A stretch of 5,277 nt of DNA. Source: Sulfitobacter sp. (GTDB taxonomy: Bacteria > Pseudomonadota > Alphaproteobacteria > Rhodobacterales > Rhodobacteraceae). Positions 1-5,277 of the stretch are shown here, piece after piece. A model generated the notes under the pieces. That model was not told the DNA's origin, searched no databases, and saw nothing but the letters and a program-made list of their open reading frames with translations. The stretch's first letter is position 1. The number at the start of each line of letters is the position of its first letter. A program made the position numbers and the translations under genes. The stretch is taken from the NCBI GenBank assembly GCA_026421135.1, contig JAPKCR010000220.1, positions 1 to 5,277 on the forward strand. Direction: 5' to 3'.

Positions 1-117
1 GCCTTTTTCGGGGGGCTAGGCGGCATGGCGATCGTCGCAGCCTTTTGGGGTGTCTGGCATGCAATGTCAGGGTTGGCGCTTGCTAAAATCATGTCGCGCA
101 CGGTAGCTGCGCGATGA
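1..117 (+). CDS. C-terminal tail of an unrecognised membrane protein (5' end outside window)
   Basis: Frame 1 is open from the first base to a TGA at 115-117 and encodes 38 residues. The stretch starts with a glycine- and alanine-rich hydrophobic segment ([18 protein letters not shown], about residues 2-19) that looks like a transmembrane helix. A second weakly hydrophobic part follows, and the end is basic ([10 protein letters not shown]), which suits a cytoplasmic C-terminus. The stop overlaps the start of the next gene as ATGA, so the two are probably translated from one message. The frame is too short to name a family; a transporter or other integral membrane protein is possible. It was kept as a real gene because of the exact stop/start overlap and the hydrophobic composition. 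Confidence 0.6.
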   Translation, partial: AFFGGLGGMAIVAAFWGVWHAMSGLALAKIMSRTVAAR

Positions 118-1043
118 CCGGTATTCTCATCACAGGCGGTGCAGGTATGGTTGGTCGTGCATTGGTGCAGGCATTACCTTCCCAAGATGTTCTCGTGACA
201 GACCTCACGCGCGGGGGATTGCCTGAACACCTCGCGTTTCAGCGGATGGATGTAACAAGCGGCGATCCTGATACCATAATCGGCAAGGTGCGCCCCGACG
301 TTGTCTTACACCTTGCGTCGATCGTCACCCCGCCGCAGGGGATGACCCGCGAAGAGGCTTTTGCGGTGGATGTCACTGGGACACGCAATGTGCTGGATGC
401 TTGTCTAAAGTTCGGTGTCAGACGGCTCGTCGTGACCAGTTCAGGTGCCGCGTATGGGTACCATCCTGACAACCCGGTCCCGTTAACAGAAGACGCACCT
501 TGCCGGGGAAACCCCGAATTTGCGTACGCAGACCACAAGCGTCAGGTCGAAGAAATGCTGGCTACCGCACGGCAAGGGAAACCGGAACTTGAGCAGGTCG
601 TCTTGCGTATCGGCACTGTGCTGGGTGCGGGAACCGACAACCAGATTACCGCACTTTTTCGCCGCAAACGTCTGCTCGCAATCAAAGGCAGCGACGGCCC
701 GTTTGTCTTTATCTGGACCCGCGACCTCGCAAGGATCGTTCTGCGGGCTGCAACTGATGGTCCGGCTGGCATTTTCAACGTGGCGGGGGATGGATGGCTT
801 TCTATTGATGAACTGGCCAAGGCATTAGACAAGCCGATTTTGCGCCTTCCTGCGTGGGCGGTCAAAGCCGCACTGGCCGTGGCCCATCCACTGGGTCTGT
901 CACAGTACGGGCCGGAACAGGTGCGGTTCTTGCAATATCGCCCTGTTCTGGACAACGACAGGCTCAAGCGCATTTTCGGCTACACTCCCGAGTTAAGCTC
1001 GGCCGAGGTTTTCGAACTATGGAGGCGGGAGGCAGAAGGATGA
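114..1043 (+). CDS. NAD-dependent epimerase/dehydratase family protein (extended SDR)
   Basis: The 309-residue product has the usual length for an extended short-chain dehydrogenase. The N-terminal Rossmann motif TGGAGMVG (residues 7-14) matches the TGxxGxxG pattern, and Asp30 at the end of the second strand favours NAD over NADP. HLAS (66-69) fits the extended-SDR strand-4 motif. SSG (109-111) supplies the active-site serine region, and YADHK (138-142) gives the catalytic Tyr138 and Lys142. The C-terminal third is the substrate domain, including a FNVAGDGW segment typical of the family. The family oxidises or epimerises nucleotide sugars, and related members act on sterols or small carbonyls; the substrate cannot be read here. 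The ATG overlaps the upstream stop, with no clear Shine-Dalgarno, so translational coupling is likely. Its own stop overlaps the next start. Confidence 0.92.
   Translation: MTGILITGGAGMVGRALVQALPSQDVLVTDLTRGGLPEHLAFQRMDVTSGDPDTIIGKVRPDVVLHLASIVTPPQGMTREEAFAVDVTGTRNVLDACLKFGVRRLVVTSSGAAYGYHPDNPVPLTEDAPCRGNPEFAYADHKRQVEEMLATARQGKPELEQVVLRIGTVLGAGTDNQITALFRRKRLLAIKGSDGPFVFIWTRDLARIVLRAATDGPAGIFNVAGDGWLSIDELAKALDKPILRLPAWAVKAALAVAHPLGLSQYGPEQVRFLQYRPVLDNDRLKRIFGYTPELSSAEVFELWRREAEG
1021..1032 (+). promoter_or_regulatory. Strong ribosome binding site for the classical SDR gene
   Basis: GGAGGCGGGAGG contains two Shine-Dalgarno-like cores inside the end of the epimerase gene. The second core ends 7 bases before the ATG at 1040. 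This fixes the start at 1040 rather than an upstream ATG in the same frame at 854, which would overlap the epimerase by 190 bases. Confidence 0.75.
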
Positions 1044-1810
1044 AGACTGCAGTGATCTCGGGCGGTAACGGCGGCTTGGGTAGTGCCATGGCCAAACAGC
1101 TTGAGGGGCAGGGATGGCACTGCGTTCTGATGGATGTGAATATTATGGGCCTAAAGGCATCCGACAGCCGCACACCGATTGCTGTGGACCTTACAGATAG
1201 AATGGCGCTGGACCGCGCGGCGTCACACATAATAACCACGCGACCGTCTATCGACATGGTGATCTATAACGCTGGCGTGTCGCAAATCGCCCCGTTTGGG
1301 GAAACGGACGCGGATAGCCACCGGCGGGTGTTCGACATCAATTATTTTGCCGCCGTTGAAATGGCGCGGATGTTCCTGCACCCCATTCGCAAAAGCGGCG
1401 GGACGCATCTGGCGATCTCTTCGGTTGCTGGTTTTGCCCCGCTTCACGGGCGAACTGCATATGCCGCATCAAAACACGCAATGCAGGGCTTCTTCTCATC
1501 TCTGCGGTCCGAGGAAGAGGCATTTGGTGTGCGTTGCCTGATCGCTGCCCCCAGCTTTGTCGCGACTAATATCGGCAATGCCGAACGCTCAGACGACGGG
1601 ATAATGCGTCCCGGTGCCGCGACAGATGGCATTGATCATATGACCCCCGAAGCCGCTGCGAAAGCGATCCTTCGCGGCGCGTTCAAAGGGAAAGAATTTA
1701 TACCGGTTGGTCGTGTGGCGCTGTTAGCCTCATTGTTGATGCGTGTGTCGCCCGGATTTTACCAGCAGTCCATGCGGCGGAGTCTTCGTGCAGAAAACTC
1801 GGACAAATGA
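1040..1810 (+). CDS. SDR family NAD(P)-dependent oxidoreductase (classical SDR)
   Basis: This is a 256-residue classical short-chain dehydrogenase/reductase, the normal length for the family. The cofactor motif is SGGNGGLG (residues 7-14), a TGxxxGxG pattern with Ser in place of the first Thr. Asp32 at the end of strand 2 suggests NAD(H). NAG is at 77-79. The catalytic tetrad is visible as Asn101, Ser128, Tyr141 and Lys145 (YAASK), with the usual 13-residue Ser-Tyr spacing. The last 35 residues are hydrophobic and then basic (VALLASLLMRVSPGF), which may associate with membrane or a lipid substrate; that is inference. The start at 1040 is chosen because it begins directly before the Rossmann strand, has a strong ribosome site and overlaps the epimerase stop as ATGA. 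The reaction is oxidation or reduction of an alcohol/carbonyl; the substrate is unknown. It probably works with the co-translated epimerase. Confidence 0.92.
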   Translation: MKTAVISGGNGGLGSAMAKQLEGQGWHCVLMDVNIMGLKASDSRTPIAVDLTDRMALDRAASHIITTRPSIDMVIYNAGVSQIAPFGETDADSHRRVFDINYFAAVEMARMFLHPIRKSGGTHLAISSVAGFAPLHGRTAYAASKHAMQGFFSSLRSEEEAFGVRCLIAAPSFVATNIGNAERSDDGIMRPGAATDGIDHMTPEAAAKAILRGAFKGKEFIPVGRVALLASLLMRVSPGFYQQSMRRSLRAENSDK

Positions 1811-1820
1811 CCTCTGCTCA

Positions 1821-3218
1821 TCACTCCAATTCGATGGCGGAATGCAGCGTCGGGCATTCGACGTTTAAACCTTTTTTCTCCAGCTCGCTTTTCATAGCAG
1901 ACATCCCCCTGTCAAAGTCCCCGTGTACGAGAAAAATCGTTTTTGGTCGCCCAGTATGTGACACCCAATAAAGAAGCTCTCTTTGATCTGCGTGTGCGGA
2001 AAACCCATTGATCGTGTGGATGGCAGCCTTGACCTGTATGTCTTCACCAAAAAGCTTGATATGCTTTGCCCCGTCTACGATCTGTCGCGCCAACGTACCT
2101 TCAGCAGCAAAACCGACAAACACAATGCTGCATTCGGGTCGCCATATGTTGTGTTTTAAATGTTGGCGCACGCGCCCACCTGTACACATTCCTGACCCGG
2201 CCATGATCACAGCGCCGCCCCTAATGCGATTGATCGACTTGGATTCTTCAACTTGTCGGGTAAAACGCAGCCCGTGCGGATGGAATGGATTTTGGCCGGC
2301 CAGCATAACATCGCGCACTTCGGGGCTGAAACCATTGGCGTGCCGCCTGAAAATTTCTGTCGCGGAAATCGCCATCGGACTGTCCAGAAAGATTGCCAGT
2401 GACCCGGGAAGGTCCTTGCTGTTTATCGCGTTTTTCAGGTGGAAGAGGATCTCTTGGGTCCGCTCCATGGCAAAGGTCGGGATCACGACATTACCGCCTC
2501 GGGCGACGGTCTCGGTAATCACATCATTAAGCTCGGCATTCGATGCTTCACGGTCCTTATGCATCCTGCCGCCGTAGGTTGTCTCCATGACAACGTAATC
2601 ACATTCCGGCGGCGGGGTCGCGTTCGACAATATCGCGTGCCCTGGGCTGCCCAGATCACCTGAAAAAACAATGCGTCGGGTGGTTCTCTGTTCGGTAGCT
2701 TCTACAACGACAGAAGCAGAGCCCAATATATGTCCAGCGTTGATAAAGCGGATTTTGACAGCTTCATTCAAAGCAAAATCTTCGTCATAGCTGACATTGC
2801 TTCCAAAGAAATCCAAGGCGAACAGCACATCAATCTGATCATAAAGCGGCCGGATTTCATCTTGGCCGCCACGTTGCTTATGCCGTGAAGCGCGTGCAGC
2901 GTCTTCTTCCTGGATATGGGCAGAGTCTATCATGATCAGCTTGGAGAGTTCGCGCGTCGCAGCTGTCGTGATGATTGTTCCGGCAAAGCCTCGCTTGACC
3001 AGCAAGGGGATCCGGCCGCAATGGTCCAGATGGGCGTGGGTTAAAAGCAGGAAATCAATTTCTGAAGGGTCAAAACCGAAATCGCCTGCATTCTCCTCGT
3101 CCGCATGTCTTGCCCCTTGGAACATGCCGCAATCGATGAGTATCCGCAAACCACCCGCCTCAAGCAGGTGGCACGATCCGGTAACGCTTTGCGCCGCGCC
3201 GTGAAAGGAAGTCTTCAT
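1821..3218 (-). CDS. Beta-CASP metallo-beta-lactamase fold protein (CPSF73/Ysh1-like, probable RNA nuclease)
   Basis: The 465-residue protein carries the full set of catalytic motifs. Asp29 (motif 1), HAHLDH (61-66, motif 2), His163 in AGHILGSA (motif 3) and Asp188 in SGDLG (motif 4) form a two-metal site. The beta-CASP motifs are Glu212 in ETTYGG (A), His409 in GFSAHAD (B) and His432 in LVHGD (C). GSGMCTGGR (341-349) is the conserved beta-CASP glycine segment. In established members (CPSF73, archaeal and bacterial relatives) this architecture gives zinc-dependent endo- or 5' exonuclease activity on RNA. It is shorter than typical RNase J, and the motif set looks closer to the Ysh1 group. No signal peptide is seen, so it is cytoplasmic. 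It converges on the SDR gene with 10 bases between stops. It has its own ribosome site and a perfect FNR box upstream, suggesting separate control. All key residues are present, so it should be active; its RNA target is unknown. Confidence 0.93.
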   Translation of the reverse strand: MKTSFHGAAQSVTGSCHLLEAGGLRILIDCGMFQGARHADEENAGDFGFDPSEIDFLLLTHAHLDHCGRIPLLVKRGFAGTIITTAATRELSKLIMIDSAHIQEEDAARASRHKQRGGQDEIRPLYDQIDVLFALDFFGSNVSYDEDFALNEAVKIRFINAGHILGSASVVVEATEQRTTRRIVFSGDLGSPGHAILSNATPPPECDYVVMETTYGGRMHKDREASNAELNDVITETVARGGNVVIPTFAMERTQEILFHLKNAINSKDLPGSLAIFLDSPMAISATEIFRRHANGFSPEVRDVMLAGQNPFHPHGLRFTRQVEESKSINRIRGGAVIMAGSGMCTGGRVRQHLKHNIWRPECSIVFVGFAAEGTLARQIVDGAKHIKLFGEDIQVKAAIHTINGFSAHADQRELLYWVSHTGRPKTIFLVHGDFDRGMSAMKSELEKKGLNVECPTLHSAIELE

Positions 3219-3226
3219 AGACTAGG

Positions 3227-3231
3227 CTCCT
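3227..3231 (-). promoter_or_regulatory. Ribosome binding site of the beta-CASP gene
   Basis: On the minus strand this reads AGGAG, 8 bases before the ATG at 3218. It supports that start, which also places the first beta strand (MKTSFHGAA) at the N-terminus as usual in this family. Confidence 0.75.
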
Positions 3232-3232
3232 A

Positions 3233-3255
3233 TTTGGAATGCTATGCTTTCCAAA
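3233..3255. repeat. 23-base interrupted inverted repeat (operator or leader hairpin candidate)
   Basis: The arms are TTTGGAA (3233-3239) and TTCCAAA (3249-3255). An inner GC/GC pair flanks the centre at 3244, with one T/T mismatch between outer and inner arms. It lies between the FNR box and the ribosome site of the beta-CASP gene. If transcription starts near 3250, as the FNR box position suggests, most of the dyad would be in the 5' leader. It could bind a repressor or fold in the mRNA; no known family consensus was recognised. Confidence 0.45.
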
Positions 3256-3256
3256 A

Positions 3257-3262
3257 GTCCTA
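3257..3262 (-). promoter_or_regulatory. Weak candidate -10 element for the beta-CASP gene
   Basis: On the minus strand this reads TAGGAC, matching TATAAT at only three positions. It is listed because its position would put the start of transcription near 3250, with the FNR box centred about 40.5 bases upstream. That is the normal place for class II FNR activation, where the -10 and -35 elements are often poor. It is an inference from spacing, not a strong match. Confidence 0.25.
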
Positions 3263-3283
3263 TCACCTTGTTGGACCCACCTT

Positions 3284-3297
3284 TTGATACCTATCAA
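3284..3297. promoter_or_regulatory. Perfect FNR/FnrL-type box TTGAT-N4-ATCAA
   Basis: The 14-mer TTGATACCTATCAA matches the consensus of FNR-family oxygen regulators (FNR, Anr, FnrL) at all ten specified bases, and even the inner flanking bases are symmetrical. Its centre (3290.5) lies about 72 bases upstream of the beta-CASP start codon. The other side is the downstream end of the amidotransferase gene, so the beta-CASP gene is the only sensible target in the window. In alphaproteobacteria, FnrL with its [4Fe-4S] cluster activates such promoters at low oxygen. A Dnr/NnrR-type nitric-oxide regulator of the same superfamily could also read it. Confidence 0.65.
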
Positions 3298-3321
3298 TTG
3301 CATGGTTTCGTTTTATCAGGT

Positions 3322-3340
3322 TGTCCGAAGGCAATGGACA
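3322..3340. repeat. Short inverted repeat TGTCC-N9-GGACA
   Basis: Perfect 5-base arms (3322-3326 and 3336-3340) are separated by 9 bases between the end of the amidotransferase gene and the FNR box. It may be a small hairpin in the 3' trailer of the amidotransferase message. The arms are short and chance occurrence is possible. Confidence 0.25.
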
Positions 3341-3341
3341 T

Positions 3342-3364
3342 AAAAACGCGCAGATCTAAGCGCG
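3342..3364 (-). terminator. Candidate intrinsic terminator of the amidotransferase gene
   Basis: On the minus strand CGCGC (3364-3360) pairs with GCGCG (3351-3347) around an 8-base loop and is followed directly by five T (3346-3342). The gene's TAG stop (3358-3356) lies in the loop. The stem is all GC but only five pairs long, and the T run is short, so efficiency may be modest. It would separate this gene from the beta-CASP gene, in line with the latter having its own control region. Confidence 0.45.
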
Positions 3365-4177
3365 GGCCAGCGGTTCCATGTCCAGTCTATAATCCTCGGC
3401 CACGCAAAACAGCGTCTTATTTGGCACCTCGTACCAGTTTTCGCCCCCAGTGACCGGTTCGGACGCGATCTCAACAGACCGATACGAAGTATTTAGATCA
3501 TGATGCACATGGACCCGGTTACAAATCGGGCAGTGAAAAACATGGTCACGCACCAAATATTGAAGTGATCGATTAAAGCGTGACCCAATCAGTTGGTCGC
3601 CGTCAGTCAGCACAATGTTCAGACCAACGCGAGCGTCGGGATCAATCTGCGCCGACCACACAAGGATCTGTTATAATCCCATCTTCACAACTGATTTAAT
3701 CCCGCGTTCAGGGTGCTGCAAAAAGAGCCCCATCAGATATCTAAATATATGTTCGCTATCTGTCGTACCCATGATTTCGACCCGGTGAAGCGGATCCATG
3801 TGTTCAAGGATCAGCGGCTTTACGAGGTCGAAATTCGGGACCGTCCCGTTGTGGGCAAATATCCATTTACCATGATGAAAGGGGTGGGTGTTTTCAATGC
3901 TCGTGCCCCCAACCGTTGCCCGGCGGACATGGGCGACAACGGTGCGTGCATAAATTCGCGCTGCTTTGCGCGCAAAATGTTCGCCATGGTAGGCAACCCA
4001 GATTTGTTTCTCGACCAATGGCAGTCCGTCATTGTAGTCAGCAACTCCCCAGCCGTGGCCGTGGGAATAACCCTGCATGTCGTTTTTACTTTGCATCATC
4101 AATGCGTTTTGCGCTCTTACCAAACCGCATTCAACGCGAGTAGGTTCATTGGCATGCATTGCGTAAAGTCGACACAT
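3356..4177 (-). pseudogene. Class II glutamine amidotransferase, interrupted by an in-frame TAA
   Basis: Read through the stop, this is 273 codons, about the length of stand-alone class II (Ntn-hydrolase) glutamine amidotransferases of the YafJ/EgtC-like group. These use an N-terminal Cys to release ammonia from glutamine. The start at 4177 is chosen because it yields MCRLY with Cys2 as nucleophile and has AAGGG upstream; an ATG ten codons earlier would bury the cysteine. Visible motifs are HGWGVADY (41-48), VAHVRRAT (81-88), THPF (97-100), AHNGTV (108-113, Asn110-Gly111) and GTTDSE (137-142). Codon 169 is TAA (3673-3671). The same frame then continues with QILVWSAQIDPDA, LTDG, GSRFNRSLQY, CPIC, and ASEPVTGGENWYEVP to a TAG stop. 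The truncated 168-residue product keeps the catalytic residues but loses the C-terminal part of the fold, so it is probably inactive. A split enzyme restarting at GTG 3661 is possible but lacks a good ribosome site. The ATP-grasp gene is divergent. Confidence 0.85.
3671..3673 (-). other. In-frame TAA that splits the amidotransferase reading frame
   Basis: The codon sits between GGATTA and CAGATC on the minus strand, with no frame change: the two open stretches (ending at 3671 and 3356) differ by a multiple of three. A single base change such as CAA or GAA to TAA explains it. A sequencing error is an equally simple alternative. Confidence 0.85.
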
Positions 4178-4184
4178 ATTTTTA

Positions 4185-4189
4185 CCCTT
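4185..4189 (-). promoter_or_regulatory. Ribosome binding site that decides the amidotransferase start
   Basis: On the minus strand this reads AAGGG, 7 bases before the ATG at 4177. It supports the MCRLY start over the in-frame ATG at 4207 and agrees with the need for cysteine at position 2. Confidence 0.65.
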
Positions 4190-4205
4190 AATCTTGCATA
4201 AGCGC

Positions 4206-4211
4206 ACAATA
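4206..4211 (-). promoter_or_regulatory. Candidate -10 element of the amidotransferase gene
   Basis: On the minus strand this reads TATTGT, four of six matches to TATAAT. Transcription would begin near 4199, about 22 bases before the start codon. The FNR-like dyad would then be centred close to -40, again fitting class II activation. No convincing -35 was found. Confidence 0.3.
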
Positions 4212-4231
4212 CCAACCCACCCAAAGCCCGG

Positions 4232-4245
4232 ATGATCTAAATCAG
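4232..4245. promoter_or_regulatory. Degenerate FNR/CRP-like dyad in the divergent spacer
   Basis: ATGATCTAAATCAG holds a perfect TGAT-N4-ATCA core and matches TTGAT-N4-ATCAA at eight of ten positions; only the two outermost bases differ. It is centred at 4238.5, midway between the amidotransferase start (61 bases away) and the ATP-grasp start (66 bases away). It could serve either promoter. The match is weaker than the site at 3284-3297 and an 8/10 match can occur by chance. Confidence 0.4.
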
Positions 4246-4261
4246 TTAGTCCCTAAAAAGT

Positions 4262-4288
4262 TGCGATAAGTTCAAAGCGAACTTCGCA
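4262..4288. repeat. Bulged hairpin/inverted repeat just before the ATP-grasp ribosome site
   Basis: TGCGA (4262-4266) pairs with TCGCA (4284-4288), and AGTTC (4269-4273) pairs with GAACT (4279-4283). The loop is AAAGC (4274-4278) and there is a 2-base TA bulge. The 10-pair stem ends at the first base of AGGAG (4288-4292). It could be an operator dyad or a leader hairpin affecting ribosome access, depending on where transcription starts. A weak -10-like GATAAG (4265-4270) lies inside it. Confidence 0.45.
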
Positions 4289-4298
4289 GGAGTAAAGG
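4288..4298 (+). promoter_or_regulatory. Ribosome binding site region of the ATP-grasp-like gene
   Basis: Two purine runs are present: AGGAG (4288-4292, 12 bases before the ATG) and AAAGG (4294-4298, 6 bases before it). The second has the better spacing. Together they support ATG 4305 as the start of the long open frame. Confidence 0.6.
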
Positions 4299-4304
4299 CA
4301 CCGA

Positions 4305-5277
4305 ATGATTGACCTTTCCAATGTCGCGGCGCGCCTTTTGGCAGACGAACCCGCATTGTTGACCTCATTGGATTTTGGCCCCTTCGTGCGTCAAGGCACC
4401 GGGTCAGGCCCCTCCCTTTTGATCGGAGATGTGTCTGAAATTAACTTGATGCGACCTGGGCGAACATCGCGCCTTGATCATCGGATGGCGCACCTTGCAC
4501 ACGCGGGGGATGTGGTTTTGGTTCGCGAAAGGGACCCGGTCTTTGAAGGCTACCTGCAAGAATTTTGCACGCTAAAGGATATCGAGTTTTTTGGTACTGA
4601 TCCGACTTGTGACGACGGGGTAGCCAAGCAGGCGCTAACATCCGCCCCCCTATTTGATCACCTTGTTGATGTAACCCGGAAAAACGGGGGCCTTACGATC
4701 CAGCCTTACCTCACAACCGAAACCATCTGGCACCTTGCGAAGGCGATCGGAGAACGGGCAAATTGCATCGTCAATGTAAGTGGCCCATCGTCAAGGATCA
4801 GCCTAAGAGCGAACGACAAGCTGTGGTTTGTCCAACTCGCCCGAACCGTTATCGGGAATGACGCGGTGCCCCCTACGATATCGGCCTATGGCCCCATGGC
4901 TTCAGCAGCCTTGATCCAATGGTTCAGCACGCAAGGTAAGCAGGTCATTGTCAAGGTTCCAGACAGCGCGGGATCTGCCGGCAATATTAGACTCGATCCC
5001 GAAATACTCGAAAACCTGAGCACGGACGAGATCGAAGCGCTGTTAATAGAACGGCTTCACGGAACCGGTTGGGCCGACACCTATCCGATCTTGGTTGGTG
5101 TATGGGATTCCAACGTATCCTGCACGCCCTCAGTGCAAATGTGGATTCCTCACATTTCCGAAGGCCAGCCGACCGTTCAGGGTGTCTTTGAACAGCGGGT
5201 ATTCGGCCCGACCGCGGCATTTGTCGGTGCAATAAAATCAAGACAACCTGCCACGCTGCAACATGCACTTGCCGATC
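4305..5277 (+). CDS. ATP-grasp-like protein, probable carboxylate-amine/peptide ligase type (3' end outside window)
   Basis: The frame starting at 4305 stays open for 324 codons to the window edge. It starts MIDLSNVAAR. Residues 1 to about 190 look like a preATP-grasp region, with GTGSGPSLLIGD at 31-42 and TIQPYLTTETIWHLA at 131-145. After VPPTISAYGPMAS (188-200) comes QVIVKVPDSAGSAGN (213-227). There Lys217 and the following Ser/Gly-rich loop resemble the ATP-binding lysine and flexible loop of ATP-grasp enzymes. Later CTPSVQMWIP and GVFEQRVFGP recall the central strands of the grasp. The magnesium-binding acidic residues would lie further on and are not visible. Family members join a carboxylate to an amine or thiol through an acyl-phosphate, but the substrate is unknown and the assignment is by pattern. 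It is transcribed away from the broken amidotransferase. Several codons such as CTA, ATA and AGA are mildly unusual, but there is no clear sign of transfer. Confidence 0.7.
   Translation, partial: MIDLSNVAARLLADEPALLTSLDFGPFVRQGTGSGPSLLIGDVSEINLMRPGRTSRLDHRMAHLAHAGDVVLVRERDPVFEGYLQEFCTLKDIEFFGTDPTCDDGVAKQALTSAPLFDHLVDVTRKNGGLTIQPYLTTETIWHLAKAIGERANCIVNVSGPSSRISLRANDKLWFVQLARTVIGNDAVPPTISAYGPMASAALIQWFSTQGKQVIVKVPDSAGSAGNIRLDPEILENLSTDEIEALLIERLHGTGWADTYPILVGVWDSNVSCTPSVQMWIPHISEGQPTVQGVFEQRVFGPTAAFVGAIKSRQPATLQHALAD

Noticed and set aside
854..1039. Upstream in-frame extension of the classical SDR gene from ATG 854
   Set aside because: It would overlap the epimerase gene by 190 bases and add 62 residues with no family similarity before the Rossmann motif. 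ATG 1040 has a strong ribosome site and starts right at the first beta strand.
1811..1820. Shared terminator between the convergent SDR and beta-CASP genes
   Set aside because: The gap is only 10 bases and no GC-rich stem with a T run was found there or in the adjoining gene ends.
2008..2577. 189-residue + strand open frame opposite the beta-CASP gene
   Set aside because: It is the antisense shadow of a gene with complete catalytic motifs; its translation is rich in Cys, Ser and Pro with no recognisable domain.
3356..3661. Independent 101-residue gene starting at GTG 3661
   Set aside because: Its sequence reads as the direct C-terminal continuation of the amidotransferase and there is no good ribosome site before the GTG. 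A split-gene product remains only a minor possibility.
3659..3673. Frameshift, selenocysteine or pyrrolysine recoding at the amidotransferase break
   Set aside because: Both parts are in the same frame, so no frameshift is needed. The stop is TAA, whereas selenocysteine uses TGA and pyrrolysine uses TAG.
3713..4201. 162-residue + strand open frame opposite the amidotransferase
   Set aside because: It is the antisense shadow of the amidotransferase N-terminal domain, which carries clear motifs on the other strand.
4178..4207. Ten-residue N-terminal extension of the amidotransferase from ATG 4207
   Set aside because: Class II amidotransferases need cysteine directly after the initiator methionine; the start at 4177 gives MCRLY and has its own ribosome site.
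4441..5268. Minus-strand open frames of 66 and 93 residues under the ATP-grasp-like gene
   Set aside because: They lie antisense to a 324-codon open frame that has a ribosome site and protein-like composition; neither has recognisable motifs.

Overview
The window looks like a stretch of an alphaproteobacterial chromosome, most likely from the marine Roseobacter/Rhodobacteraceae group. That placement is inferred from protein style, tight ATGA gene overlaps and FNR-type palindromes; no marker gene proves it. The window holds five genes or gene remnants plus the tail of a sixth. No RNA gene, insertion sequence, CRISPR array or phage gene was seen.

Left part (1-1810, + strand): a translationally coupled run of three genes. 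The C-terminal tail of a membrane protein overlaps an extended-SDR NAD-dependent epimerase/dehydratase by 4 bases (ATGA). That gene in turn overlaps a classical SDR oxidoreductase by 4 bases (ATGA). The promoter lies outside the window.

Middle (1821-3355, - strand): a complete beta-CASP metallo-beta-lactamase-fold protein (CPSF73/Ysh1 type, probable RNA nuclease) faces the SDR operon with only a 10-base gap. Its upstream spacer carries a perfect FNR/FnrL box, TTGAT-N4-ATCAA, and a second 23-base dyad next to the ribosome binding site.

Right part (3356-5277): a class II glutamine amidotransferase gene (- strand) is broken by a single in-frame TAA at codon 169. Reading continues in the same frame to a well-preserved C-terminal third. 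Divergent from it, on the + strand, is a long reading frame with ATP-grasp-like features that runs off the end of the window. The divergent spacer holds a degenerate FNR-like dyad and a hairpin that abuts the ribosome binding site of the + gene.

How they may work together: the two + strand dehydrogenases probably modify one substrate or serve one pathway. The amidotransferase, the ATP-grasp protein and the beta-CASP protein share FNR-like sites in their control regions, so they may belong to a low-oxygen response; this is inference. A glutamine-derived ammonia donor beside an ATP-grasp ligase would make a plausible amide-forming pair, but in this strain the amidotransferase is probably inactivated.
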